Assembly (NCBI RefSeq): GCF_000006405.1
Contig: NW_003206671.1
Span: forward strand, 163,996 to 200,260
Source: Perkinsus marinus ATCC 50983
Lineage: Eukaryota > Perkinsozoa > Perkinsida > Perkinsidae
Length of the DNA stretch: 36,265 bases
Reading direction: 5' to 3'
Under the pieces are notes generated by a model. That model did no database searches, was not told the DNA's origin, and saw only the letters and a program-made list of their open reading frames with translations. Positions within the stretch are counted from its first letter, which is position 1, and each line of letters starts with the position of its first letter. Position numbers and translations under genes: made by a program. Shown in pieces: positions 10,226-20,073 of this stretch.

Positions 10226-12711
10226 TCACCAAGAGTTTTCCTCCGAACTCGTTGCGGGTTCTTCTCCGAATGTCATGACTTCTGTCAATTCGGGGAACTT
10301 CCCTTTTTCTCTCAACGATATTGGCGAAGGATGTGCTGATGTAGTTTCAACACCGGAATCCTGACCAGAATCTCCAGCCTCGGGCAGATCGACATGCGAT
10401 GAAGATGGTAGCGCTAGATCACTCCCAAGCAAGTCGTCCCAGTACCTGAAATAACCTAGAGATGTGATCCCAGTGCGAACTCGCCTGTGTCTTTGCGTGG
10501 ACGAGACGGTCGCCTCAGTAGTCTTAATTGCGTCGTTAGCGACTCCTGGCGCTTTGCCAGCACAAACTCGGCCGAACCGACCCCTCTCAGCCTTGAGCAT
10601 GCTACGCACTCTGTAAAGCAAATATTCGACCCGCACGAACAGCAGTGAAGCTCGACCTGGCAATCTTTTCCAATACATCTTTCGTTTGAGTTTCCTTCTC
10701 AAGAATCGAGTCTCTCGTAGAAGCCTCCACTTCCGCCAGTGCGGCGATAAGAGCTCGAGCTTCCGCGAATCTTGAGCGGAGAGCTGCGTCTTCTCTTCTC
10801 TGAGAATCTCCGATGTAGGAAATACAATTTTAATTTTCCCTTACATGTGCATCCATCGCGAACTTTAATGAGACCACCTCTTCTTTCCCCCGTTCTAGAG
10901 CAACCCTCAGAGAGGCTATCTTACCCTCCCACTCTGTCTCCTTCGTCGCCATGTCTGTCTCCAGGCCTTCACGTGTCTGACGAGTTAACGTCCGATAGGA
11001 CCACCCAGCCAGTGAGTCAATTTAAACCGTAACGAGAATTGTCTAGTCGAACGAAATTAATTTCTCGATTAAACTGAATGCGTCTGTCTGAGAAAAGTCG
11101 TGGACGAACTGTATCAGCTCCACCTTAGAAGTCGCTTTAATATCGTCTTTAATCTGCGAGAGATCCTCCTTGGTCTTCTCCACCTCATCTTCAATATCCT
11201 TCGCCGCTTCGATTTTGCGCTGGTGAGCATTTGTAAGCTCAGACGCTTCCCTGTCGACTTCTGGGAATAAAAGTGTGTCTATTCCGAGATGGAATAATTT
11301 TTGAAAGATGGAGTGTTCATATGCAACTTCGAACAATGAGAGCAATATCACTCCTAAACCCCAGCCCAGGCAGGAATGGCGTGACCACGAGTTTCGAAGC
11401 ACTCTTAAATACGGGACCATTCCACGAGTCAGGGGGAGTGCTCGCACCTGCCTTCTTCTCTCTGACTTCTGCTAGCTTCAGTTCAAGTCTGTGCATTTCG
11501 CCTCTAAGTTCCTCAAGCTCCGTGAACACCTTTAATACAATCTCGCGGAATCTCAACACAGCAATGGAATTCACAGTAGCAGACTCCTTTACTTTTGTGT
11601 TCCTTCGCTCGGCAATTGCTCGTGATCGTTCCTCACCAGCGCCAGACCTGCGTGGGCCACTTGGTGGTGTAGCTGTGGGAGGGACGAAATACCTCGGTGA
11701 CTGTTCAGTTTCACTGTCGCTGCTAGACACGACGGCGTGTTCAGCTCTGGCCAAGACAGACCTCATTCTGTTAACATGCAGTTCTATCCTTAGCTGTCAC
11801 GATCGAGCCAGAATTCACCTCTCCTCGCTTCCCTTGCCCTTTGCTGTATTGACAGATGAAGTGCCAGGCGTAGCCTCCTCTACAACAGATCATCACATCG
11901 GTGACAGCACTATGAGTGCAAGTAGGCTATCAATTTAATACCATCGTTGTCCTCGTAGTTTGCATCAGATTTCGCTGCTGATTTGCGGTCGCCTAGCAAC
12001 CATGATTGTGATAGGAGCTCAGCCTGAAGGGCATCATCCAGTTCAGCCTGTCATGTCTTTCCTATTCCAAGCTCATTGGTATTCGTATCTTGTACTCGCG
12101 TGTAATTCGTTTAGCAGGAAGACTTCTGCGACTTCAAATTTCTTTGTCAACCTTCATCTGTTTCGAATGTCGGTCTACACTCCCGACCAGATAGCTAAGG
12201 TGAAACCTGTGAGCTCACCAGCTTCTTGCGATCACATTTCCCCTCCTTGTACTCACCAACTGCCTGCTGATAGAAACTGTCGTACCTAGCTACTACGGGT
12301 GTCACAGACAACAGCAGTCCAAAGTCATTGCTCTACGGATGGTCCCAGACGCTTTCTTTCGTTTTCGAGTTGTGGAAAAATACATCACCAGAGTCGGTCT
12401 GGCACTGGACCCATGGCCTCGGTATGGGTGTGGTGAGAGCCTGGCTCGCGAGACGTGGAGATTCGCTACAGGATCAGAACTATCACTTGCACGGCAATCC
12501 AAAACAGGTCGTGGTCGTCGTCCGTGAGTCCAAGCCATAGGGCATAATCTCGAACTTCCTCAGTGGTGGGTTGTTCTATCTATAATGCGGAATTGCTATC
12601 CATCGTCACGACGTTGTGCGGAAATACATTCCAATCAGTGACTGTCACTGCGAGGGCCGAGTTCGATTTGCCTGGCATCATGCGCGCTGATGCTGCTATC
12701 TCAGCTGCCAT
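10226..12711 (-). CDS. CEP164-like centriolar/basal-body WW protein
   Basis: Likely a distal-appendage type protein for docking basal bodies and building cilia or flagella, by homology with CEP164. The start at 12711 opens MAAEIAASARMMPGK. A 46-bp intron (gtattt...ttatag) leads to IEQPTTEEVRDYALWLGL and DDDHDLFWIAVQ, then a short intron to ALTTPIPRPWVQC, the WW core DVFFHNSKTKESVWDHP, and YDSFYQQAV. This follows CEP164's helical preface plus WW (family pattern: WLAREG..APLP..WKPC...YYFN...WDHP.DE.YR). Later exons hold AELDDALQAELLSQSW, EEATPGTSSVNTAKGKG, MRSVLARAEHAVVSSSDSE and several coiled coils (ELEELRGEMHRLELKLAEV; KIEAAKDIEDEVEKTKEDL; FAEARALIAALAEVEAS). It ends ATSSEENSW, stop at 10226. 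Most junction phases fit; the middle coiled-coil exons are less certain. At roughly 450 residues it is far shorter than vertebrate CEP164 (about 1460). Confidence 0.75.
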
Positions 12712-13049
12712 GTTCACTACAACGTTCGAAACTGATGTTCCCGGAATGCTGGGCAAACACCGAATGGAGTGTCCAGGAAGTCACTACTAAATGATGATTT
12801 CCAGCGCCCGGAGTTGTGCCACGGTGGAGTGCATCGCCGAAATGGCTGCTCTCGGTGCTACTCAGAAAGTTACAGGTCTGTCTCGTGGTGTACTGTAACC
12901 CAATGAGCAAAGCAGCGTTAAGAAAACTGATTTGATGACTATGCCAGACCTCAGCAATAACCGTACAAGTACTACACGCAGCAGACAACAAGCGCGAAGT
13001 GGCAATATAGAGGGTAAGTAACAAGTTCACTGGTGATTCCCAGCACACT

Positions 13050-15150
13050 TCAGAGACCTCGAAATTGCTGCATTCCTCCAGAGCCTTGATACGGCGCAAA
13101 GGGGTTACTGTTCTGCTGTGGGTAGCCTGCGAATGGATTGGGCGGCGCAGCTTGCTGCTGTTGTTGTTGCTGCTGATAGGGTTGGTATTGTTGCTGTGGC
13201 ATCGGCATACTCCCCATGGATGGCTGGGCATACCCTGGCTGCTGACCATAGTAGCCTGTGTAAGCATAGCCCTGCTGCTGGCCTGGAAATAACGCGCCAT
13301 AACCCGACACCAATATTTCTCCGCGTTACCTGGATAAGCACCTGTACCAGCTTGGACCTGCGGCGCCCCTTGGTAGGGCATTGGCTGCTGCTGCTGTTGG
13401 GCGGGCCTTGCATTCATATTGAGCAGATCGACCGATTGCTGTTGTGGCTGTTGTTGTCGTGGCCGAGGGGGCGGCATAGGACGCCTATGGTGAACATACA
13501 CTGTTCAAACAAGCTGCGAGTATGAGTACCGTTGTTGCGGAGGAGGCGGACGTCGAGCTGGCTGGCGAACGACTGGTGATTCTTCCTCGGAAGAGGAGGA
13601 CGACTCTGAGCTGGACTCGTCATCTGACTCCTCGGCGGCGGCGGCCTGACATATCGATCAGTTCACTACTGAGGCTCAGAAGAATATCCCACCTGCCGCT
13701 GCTGCTCCAACTGCCGCTGTTGTTCCTGTTGCCTTCGAATGCGTTGCTCTTCTTCGCGACGCTTCCGTGCTGCCTCGTCATCAGCCATAGCTCGCTGTCG
13801 CTGCCTTTCACGATCCTGTATAAAGTGTGTAGCTCCACTCAGCAAAAACTTACAGTGCGACCAGAAGGAGAGACATCAGATTTTCCTAAGCCCTCGAGTA
13901 CCTGTTTTCTCAGTTCCTCCAACTTGCTATTTTCTGGCAAATGCCTTGGTCCATTAACAACAGTTGCTGTCAATACTGTTGGGTTACTGCCACCTTCCCG
14001 CGCCGCATACTGCGCACTACCAACACCACTGTCGTATCTAGACTCACACCATCAGCCGCCGTTAACCGACCGTCATCCTACCCCATCCCCGGAGGAGCGC
14101 ACCCACAGCTGTTGTAACGGTCTGCCCGGAGCTGCCGATGCCGATGTACTTGTCACGACCTTGTCGAGCCTTGTCCGCTCCATCCTCAGTTGGGAAGGGT
14201 GTTTACCAACCCGACGATCTCTCGGGANNNNNNNNNNNNNNNNNNNNNNNNNNNNNNNNNNNNNNNNNNNNNNNNNNNNNNNNNNNNNNNNNNNNNNNNN
14301 NNNNNNNNNNNNNNNNNNNNNNNNNNNAGGCCGTCGCGCGTCTCGTCGACTGATATTAAGGAAATAGTCGTCGGTGCTGCTATATTGGCAACTGTAGCCT
14401 CTGTGCTCAATCATTACGAAACAACAAATTCATCCTCTTTTACTAAAGGGCAAAGTCTTAACTACTGAGCATACGTTCTAAAGCTGAAGTATTCCACACG
14501 TGGATGGGTTGAATCCATTTTCCTTTGGCGAATGCAACTACGCCCTATGGAGCGATACAGATAATTCAGCAACACGTGAACCATGCGGAGTCCATAGGAT
14601 TATTGATTTTAGTCCGATCTTACCAACACGCTCAGACCCAAATTTAAGGAGATAGTCCAGCAAGTTGAGCCCCTTGAATATCCTCCTCCATTTCTCTTTC
14701 TTATCACCAATGGCCGACCAAACTGTCGACATGATCAGATAATAGTCGTTGCTGAGGGGAACGTCGTGATAAAATGAATGAAAGTTAATATCATGTCATT
14801 TCACTGCCAGTGAAACCAGTTAGCAGGGGCAGTTTTCGGATGATCTTTAACCAGAGTATTGAGACCATCGAATGCCTGAATGCTCTCCCACCGTATTACA
14901 AGTCATGAGTGCATCTGGCAATGTCGATCAATACGGAGTTGGCCACACCCCAATTCTCATTGGATGTCGCTTCCCGAAGGTTTTTCTCCAGAGGAGTCTC
15001 CGTGTGAGTTCTGCAAACGAGAGCGATACGGTCCTTGGTCAGCCCACTTTGCATTTCTTAGAATTCCCCGATGAAATGGATCCTCCGGTATTACATTTTC
15101 TTGGTGTATTTTTTGAGACCAGCGAATGCCGATTGAAATGCACTTGCCAT
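13050..15150 (-). CDS. Epsin (ENTH-domain endocytic adaptor)
   Basis: A membrane-bending clathrin adaptor that binds phosphoinositides through its ENTH domain. It starts at 15150 with MASAFQSAFAGLKKYTKK. A phase-2 intron leads to ETPLEKNLREATSNENWG and VLIDIARCTHD, then another to FNDYYLIMSTVWSAIGDK, KWRRIFKGLNLLDYLLKFGS and ERV, followed by donor gtaaga. The ENTH C-terminal helices are partly lost in the gap at 14228-14327. After the gap come REIVGLVN and KARQGRDKYIGIGSSGQTV. The tail has SRYDSGVGSAQYAAREGG, a coiled Q/R-rich segment, an acidic Ser run, PVVRQPARRPPPPQQRYSYS, Gln-rich stretches and two NPF motifs (PPNPFAGY, SNPFAPY) that would bind EH-domain partners. It ends GGMQQFRGL, stop at 13050. 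Just after the gap the frame breaks between VGLVNTLPN and TEDGADKARQ, either a 25-nt intron or an assembly error. NPF plus ENTH makes the identity firm. Confidence 0.88.
14228..14327. other. Assembly gap (100 N)
   Basis: Exactly 100 Ns, the usual placeholder for a gap of unknown size. It interrupts the ENTH-encoding part of the epsin gene, so missing sequence includes coding exons. Confidence 0.99.
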
Positions 15151-15234
15151 AACCGGTCGAATAACAACTAGTGGAAAGAGGGGCATCAGCGTTGAATCTC
15201 AACACAGCTCAGAAAGAGGCGAACGAAAGCTGGA

Positions 15235-15572
15235 TTAAGCGCGGACGATATCAGCAAATAGTTCGCCGCAAACTTTGCATTTCCCGCCAGTGGCAATCTT
15301 CATAGCACAACGCTTGCAGGCGAAGATATGACCGCAGGTACTGGGACCTAGAGGAACCGGAGGAATCTTAGGTTGAGGCATGCAAGATACAGAGTAGGTC
15401 GGTTTTTGACTTTCAGCTACTACCGAATTCTGCCTCCTGTTTGTGGCAGCACTTGCACACGGTATCAGTCTTCAACCTGTAAGAAACAGTGTATAGGACA
15501 TGCGCATTGAATGACTGCTCACTGCTGCGCACTGGCTTCTGCTAATTTCTTCTTAGACTCGTCGCTGGCCAT
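15235..15572 (-). CDS. Small RING-like zinc protein (71 aa)
   Basis: Three exons. MASDESKKKLAEASAQQ joins across a donor gtgagc to LKTDTVCKCCHKQEAEF, then across an intron ending cctctag to GPSTCGHIFACKRCAMK, IATGGKCKVCGELFADIVRA and stop at 15235. Cysteines and one histidine are spaced CxxC...CGHxxxCxxC...CxxC, a compact cross-brace zinc pattern like a RING finger. With only 71 residues it has little beyond the zinc fold. It could be an E3 ligase component or a structural zinc protein. I do not recognise a named orthologue. Splice phases 2 and 1 are consistent. Confidence 0.7.
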
Positions 15573-15800
15573 TGTCAATACTCCAAAACACAACTACAAT
15601 TTTCTGCCGCCTTTAAAACCGAAAAGCAATCACGACATTATCAAACTCTCCCTCCTCCATGAGGCTATACATGGCGGGAACCAGAGCTGTTCGATCACTA
15701 GTAGGACTTGCACAGGTTGATACAAATCGATTAGTATGGCGTGCGCGTTTTAAATCGCGTTCGAGTGAGTGCTCGCTTCATCGCTACCTGAATTATCGAG

Positions 15801-16903
15801 ATGAAGGTAACTGTGCAGAATAGAAGAGGCAAGGAGCTCGCCGTTATCACGGTATCCGGGGATGCCGCGACGGTGGCTGAGTTGAAGCAGGGAATTGAGA
15901 GTGCTATTAAGACGTCCGAGGCGCGGCAGAGGTTGGTCACGGGTGCTTAGAAAAATGTACCATATCGTCTGTTCGAAGCCAGCCCGTCATCGCTCAGGCT
16001 AACCCTGCCATTGTCCGCCGATTCAGCTAAGAAGGGGTCGAAGCCTGTTGCTCTTACTGATGACAGTGCAACTCTCTCTAGTTATGGCCTTGCTGACGGT
16101 GACGTGATCGTATTCAAGGACCTAGGCCCACAGGTAAGCTTCTATCGATCGATAGCGAGATTCCAGTCGTTGCTTTTTATCAGATCTCATGGAGACTGGT
16201 GTTCTTTATTGAGTACTTCGGTCCAATGGTCATTTTCCCCATTCTCTACTACGGACAGAAACACGTCTACGGCGCGGTTTCTCCAGGAGGTCATCCTAGC
16301 TTCCAGGAAGCGCTCAGACACTTCGTGGCTGCCCCTACTGTTAGCGTGCGCGAAGCTCAACTGGTTGCTAGTGTGTGTTGGTTCCTGCACTTCCTCAAGC
16401 GAGAATACGAAACTCTTTTTGTGCACCGCTTTTCGAACGGCACCATGCCGATCCGAAACCTCTTTAAGAACTGCGCATACTACTGGGGCTTCGCTCTTTT
16501 GGTCGGCTACTTCGTTTGTCATCCGCTGTACACACCCGCAGCTCAGCAGTGGCAGCGCATTCTCGGCTTAGCCATTTTCGCCGTATGCGAGATCAGCAAC
16601 TACCGATGCCATGCGATTCTGAGAGACCTTCGTCCGAAGGGCTCTCGGGTCCGCAAGGTTCCCCACGGCTTCGCTTTCGAGTTGGTCAGTTGCCCCAACT
16701 ATATGTTCGAGATCCTTTCATGGTTCGGGTTCAATATGATGACTCAAACTGTGATGGGTATTGCCTACATGCTTGCCGGAGCCGGGCAGATGTGGGTGTG
16801 GGCCCTCAAGAAGCATCGTAACTATCGTCGCGAGTTCGACGGTAAGGATGGCCGGGAGTTGTACCCGAAGAACCGCAAGATTCTCATTCCGTATCTGCTC
16901 TAA
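15801..16903 (+). CDS. TECR: Very-long-chain trans-2-enoyl-CoA reductase
   Basis: Performs the last step of the ER fatty-acid elongation cycle, reducing trans-2-enoyl-CoA with NADPH (TECR/Tsc13 family, SRD5A-related). Three exons: 15801-15931, 15998-16133 and 16184-16903, giving 328 residues (human about 308). The N-terminus, MKVTVQNRRGKELAVITV, is the ubiquitin-like domain of this family. It reaches EARQRLTLP and DVIVFKDLGPQ, then ISWRLVFFIEYFGPMVIFP begins the membrane part. Signature blocks are KREYETLFVHRFSNGTMP, NLFKNCAYYWGF, HPLYTP, ILRDLRPKGS, ELVSCPNYMFEILSW (contains the conserved NY) and a C-terminal IPYLL. Several hydrophobic segments fit a polytopic ER protein. All junction phases agree. 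Confidence 0.95.
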
Positions 16904-17557
16904 GATAGCCATCGGGTTTACGGTACTGGCTTGTTATTGAAGAGCTGGCCGCAAGAGACACACTGCGTACACCAAGTTTCAAAGCATTGTATCGGTTCGA
17001 ATTGTGTTAGTCAGCATCATATTCATCCCTCTTGTCGCGCCGTGGCGAAATGAGGTGTGCTTTGTTGTTTCCGGGCGCTCCTAGTTCGTAGCACGATCAA
17101 GCATGTGTTGTTCAGGAAATCAAAAGGGCGAGTATCATCCGGGCCGCTTTAAGCTTCTAGCATCGCGCTTGACTCGACGAGAAACCTTAATTAGGAACTT
17201 ACTCTACTGTTCATGCGCTTTGACATGCGTTTGACAAGTCACTTCGCATTTGAAGAATTGTCGACCTTGCCTCTTTTTGACGAGAATATCCACGTTCGTA
17301 TCCAAGATCGCGACCTTATGTACGTTAGCGTTCAGCTAGATGGTTGCATTCAACTCTCTTTTTACGATAGCGGGTCGCATGGCTCTAATTCTCTGTCACG
17401 GTCAAACCATCACGTCTGAACGATGGGAACGGGTCATCTATATGCTGTCGTTCTCGGGGCGTCTTCCAGCCTCGTGAAACCTGGCTTCTCTGCTCATTCT
17501 AGTTGAGCCAGTGGCAGGGAACTCTCGGGTTTATTAGTCATTTGTTTGCGTATAACC
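16904..17557. other. Intergenic region
   Basis: No supported gene. A 68-codon plus-strand frame (17213-17419) has no recognisable family features. It presumably holds the TECR 3' end and the promoter of the next gene. Confidence 0.5.
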
Positions 17558-18640
17558 ATGGCATTTGGACTACCTGGACTAAGCCGTTGGATTCTGCCTC
17601 TACTATTGGTACTCTTGTTTGTGATATTGGCAGCTCGCCTAACTCACAATCTGCCCAAGTATCGACAAGGACTGTCCGGGAGCACTCGTGATAGGCCTAG
17701 CTACGGTGGTCGCCTTGATGGTGTGTGCTCCGTGGACGGCGACTATAAGTATCAGAACAGTCGTTTCGGTGTGTTCATGCGCGACATCGTTGACAAAGCT
17801 CATGCTAGCGCTTCTTATCTATACCAGGGCGGGTTCAAGTTCGTCACTGATGGGTGCAACAGGGACTTGGTCAAGACCTCGTATGGTTTCAAGTACGAGG
17901 CGTCTGCACCAGGTGGATCATGCCTCTGGGGAAACACGCCTTCTCTCAAACTGCTACCAGTCGCTGCCATAGCCGAAGCCTTGAATGTTACCACAATCAT
18001 CGAATCGGGGCGACGTGGAGGCGCTTCTGCTCTGGCTTACCACCAGCTCGGCTTCCATGTCATTAGCGTTGAGTTTGACCCCATTCAAGAGGTCGAGGAT
18101 GCCCTGCGCGAGATCGCCCCCGACATCGAGCTGATAAACGGCGATGCGATGGTTGAGGTTCCGCGCATTCTCGATCGTCTTCCTGCGCATGAGGCCGTCG
18201 GTGTGGTGATAGATGGTCCGAAGCTTCAGCCTCAGTTGGACTTGTGGACGGCCATAAGATCTAGGGTTCTTTTTGGTGCCTTGGATGATGTCAATTCCAC
18301 GCCGGGTAAGTATCGACGGCACCAGAAGAACGTCATGAAGACGTACCACCCCTACTGGTCAACAAGCGACGACGCCTACATGAATACACAGGCACCAAAA
18401 GACCTTCGGTGGAGTGATGCCCAGGCTCCCAGTCTTGGTATCATGCGCGATTTCGCCCGTGTGATTTTGGGTGTATCATCGAAAGACAACTGTCTCCGTC
18501 GGAGTGAATGCAGTACCGAGCTTGGCATGGCGTTTTTGTTGGGTGGCATGGTGTGTGAATTACCCTGGTCGATTTTGTTCCGCGTTTGCTATCTTAAATT
18601 GGCATACAAGGACCTTGTAACAAGGTGTATGTCAATGTGA
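17558..18640 (+). CDS. Type II membrane protein with methyltransferase-like domain
   Basis: An intronless 360-residue frame. The ATG at 17558 has a good context (aaccATGg). Residues 11-27 (WILPLLLVLLFVILAA) form a single N-terminal signal anchor after a short cytoplasmic tail, so the rest would be luminal. Residues about 145-160 (TTIIESGRRGGASALA), followed by HVISVEFDP and later ELINGDAMVE and VVIDGPK, follow the beta-strand / glycine-loop / acidic pattern of a Rossmann-type S-adenosylmethionine methyltransferase. The glycine loop is unusual (SGRRGGAS), so cofactor binding is inference. Cysteines around 57, 100 and 122 suggest luminal disulfides. A Golgi sugar- or glycan-modifying role would fit but is unproven. 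I know no named orthologue. Confidence 0.7.
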   Translation: MAFGLPGLSRWILPLLLVLLFVILAARLTHNLPKYRQGLSGSTRDRPSYGGRLDGVCSVDGDYKYQNSRFGVFMRDIVDKAHASASYLYQGGFKFVTDGCNRDLVKTSYGFKYEASAPGGSCLWGNTPSLKLLPVAAIAEALNVTTIIESGRRGGASALAYHQLGFHVISVEFDPIQEVEDALREIAPDIELINGDAMVEVPRILDRLPAHEAVGVVIDGPKLQPQLDLWTAIRSRVLFGALDDVNSTPGKYRRHQKNVMKTYHPYWSTSDDAYMNTQAPKDLRWSDAQAPSLGIMRDFARVILGVSSKDNCLRRSECSTELGMAFLLGGMVCELPWSILFRVCYLKLAYKDLVTRCMSM

Positions 18641-19197
18641 TGTCCAGAAGAACCGAATTAATGCTAGTGGTGTCCAAAACAACTCTTGCTGAAGTTTGAA
18701 ATTTGAAGGATGCGTCTCGCTCCGCGACGAGTCTTCTACTAGTGGCAGTTCAGATCTAGTAAAATTAAAATCACTTCAATCACTTCCTTTGTGTCGAATA
18801 GTAGTCTGTAAATGCACCCTTCTCCTCGCCAGTTCGCAAGTGTGAGTCTATAACTGTCGGTTCCTCCAACGTTGGCCTCACCGTTAGATTCAGCGCCCCT
18901 CAAAGGCCTACTCTTCAGCATTTCAGGACCGATACATACGCATTCTGACGGCTACCTTCAAGTGATGTCCTTTTCCGCATCAGGATGCGCACGGCCTGCG
19001 TCCGAGGCTCGGACTTCGCGCCCAAGTGGTGCCAGCTGGCCTACAGCACCGCCGGAACGGTGGAGCTATACTCAAGCTGAGAATCTCGACAATTTGTGAG
19101 GAATGACGCTGACGATCTGATGCGCTGACATCTCGTTGGTACGAAGGGGGACTCGTGCTATACTAGCTGCGAGTCCTTCTCAGTATTTCCGGATGAG
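18641..19197. other. Intergenic region
   Basis: No gene supported. It includes a short hairpin-forming CTCGCTCCGCGACGAG near 18717-18732. Short frames on both strands show no family features. Confidence 0.45.
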
Positions 19198-19430
19198 TTT
19201 GGTGAAAGTGAGCTTTCATTGGCCGAAATCGGTCTTGTGTTCGACGAATTTGAACTTGCGTTTCCGAATCCATAAATTTCATTTACGAATTTGAACATTA
19301 TTTTCGGCCGGTCTACGTTAATCGAACTTTCCTTCGAATTTGAACTCTTATTTCGTGAAAAACTCCTTTCACTTGTCGAAAATCAAATTTCTTTCGTCAA
19401 ATTTGTTCTTTTAATTCTGAATCGAGATTG
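19198..19430. mobile_element. Foldback element, truncated copy 2
   Basis: Matches the inner part and right arm of the element at 3342-3688. Shared stretches include GGTCTTGTGTTCGACGAATT, TTGAACTTGCGTTTCCGAA, TTTTCGGCCGGTCTACG and the terminal block TTCGTGAAAAACTCCTTTCA. The left arm is missing or badly decayed. The order and orientation of the shared blocks match copy 1, showing a dispersed family rather than a local duplication. Confidence 0.8.
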
Positions 19431-20073
19431 ATGAGGTCAGTGCAAATGATGACGAAACCATAACCAGAGAATATGTGAAACACGTGGGAGTACGCAAGGC
19501 CTCGTCTTTGAAAGAGATGACTGTCCGACGTTTGAGCAGTATCATCCCAAGAGGATGAAATACTGTCATCATCACCATAGTCAACTTCTTCGTTACCGTA
19601 CATACCAACACGACTCTGTTGATAATCTCAAAAAAATTGCCAAAAAAGTGGCGGGCGAATTAAAAAAGTGGCGCGTGAAAAAGTAGAAGGGGGTCACCCG
19701 GGTTCGAACCACACTAACGTCATTTGTGTTGTTGCTCATAACGGGAGCGATAAAAGTCACACTTAGAGCATGAGAGCTATTTTTTCTTTGGGACTCATAG
19801 TATGAACTTCCTACAACTCGACTCAGAGCTATTGTTCTCGATCCCTCCCCTTACGAAGGAGGACACTTTTGAGATGATCGTCCAACGTCGATTTTTATTC
19901 AATTTGCAATCAATTAATGTGGCTCGTCTTTATATTCGCTGTAGAGTACGTTTCGATGAGCTTTCGGTTCAAGGCCTCTCAAAGCTCTGAGCCAGAGCCC
20001 TTCTGAGTTCTGGCGAACTATCTCCTTCTGCGGAATTGTGTGGATTTTATTAGGTTTCAATTCCCTGAGTCCC
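19431..20073. other. Upstream region of the helicase gene, with tRNA-like motif
   Basis: Holds a tandem AAAAAAGTGGCG motif (about 19643-19675) and, at about 19696-19711, CCGGGTTCGAACCAC, which fits a Pol III B-box (GGTTCGANNCC; the core is itself a palindrome). No full tRNA cloverleaf can be drawn on either strand. The region presumably contains the promoter of the helicase gene. Confidence 0.35.

Noticed and set aside
11273-11938. 221-codon plus-strand frame
   Set aside because: Antisense to well-phased coiled-coil exons of the CEP164-like gene; no motif of its own.
13065-14367. Long plus-strand frames opposite the epsin gene (leucine- and serine-rich)
   Set aside because: They are shadows of Gln-, Arg- and Ser-rich coding sequence on the minus strand; composition follows from that.
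19696-19711. Intact tRNA gene around GGGTTCGAACC
   Set aside because: The motif is palindromic and neither strand gives a T-stem, anticodon arm or acceptor pairing.
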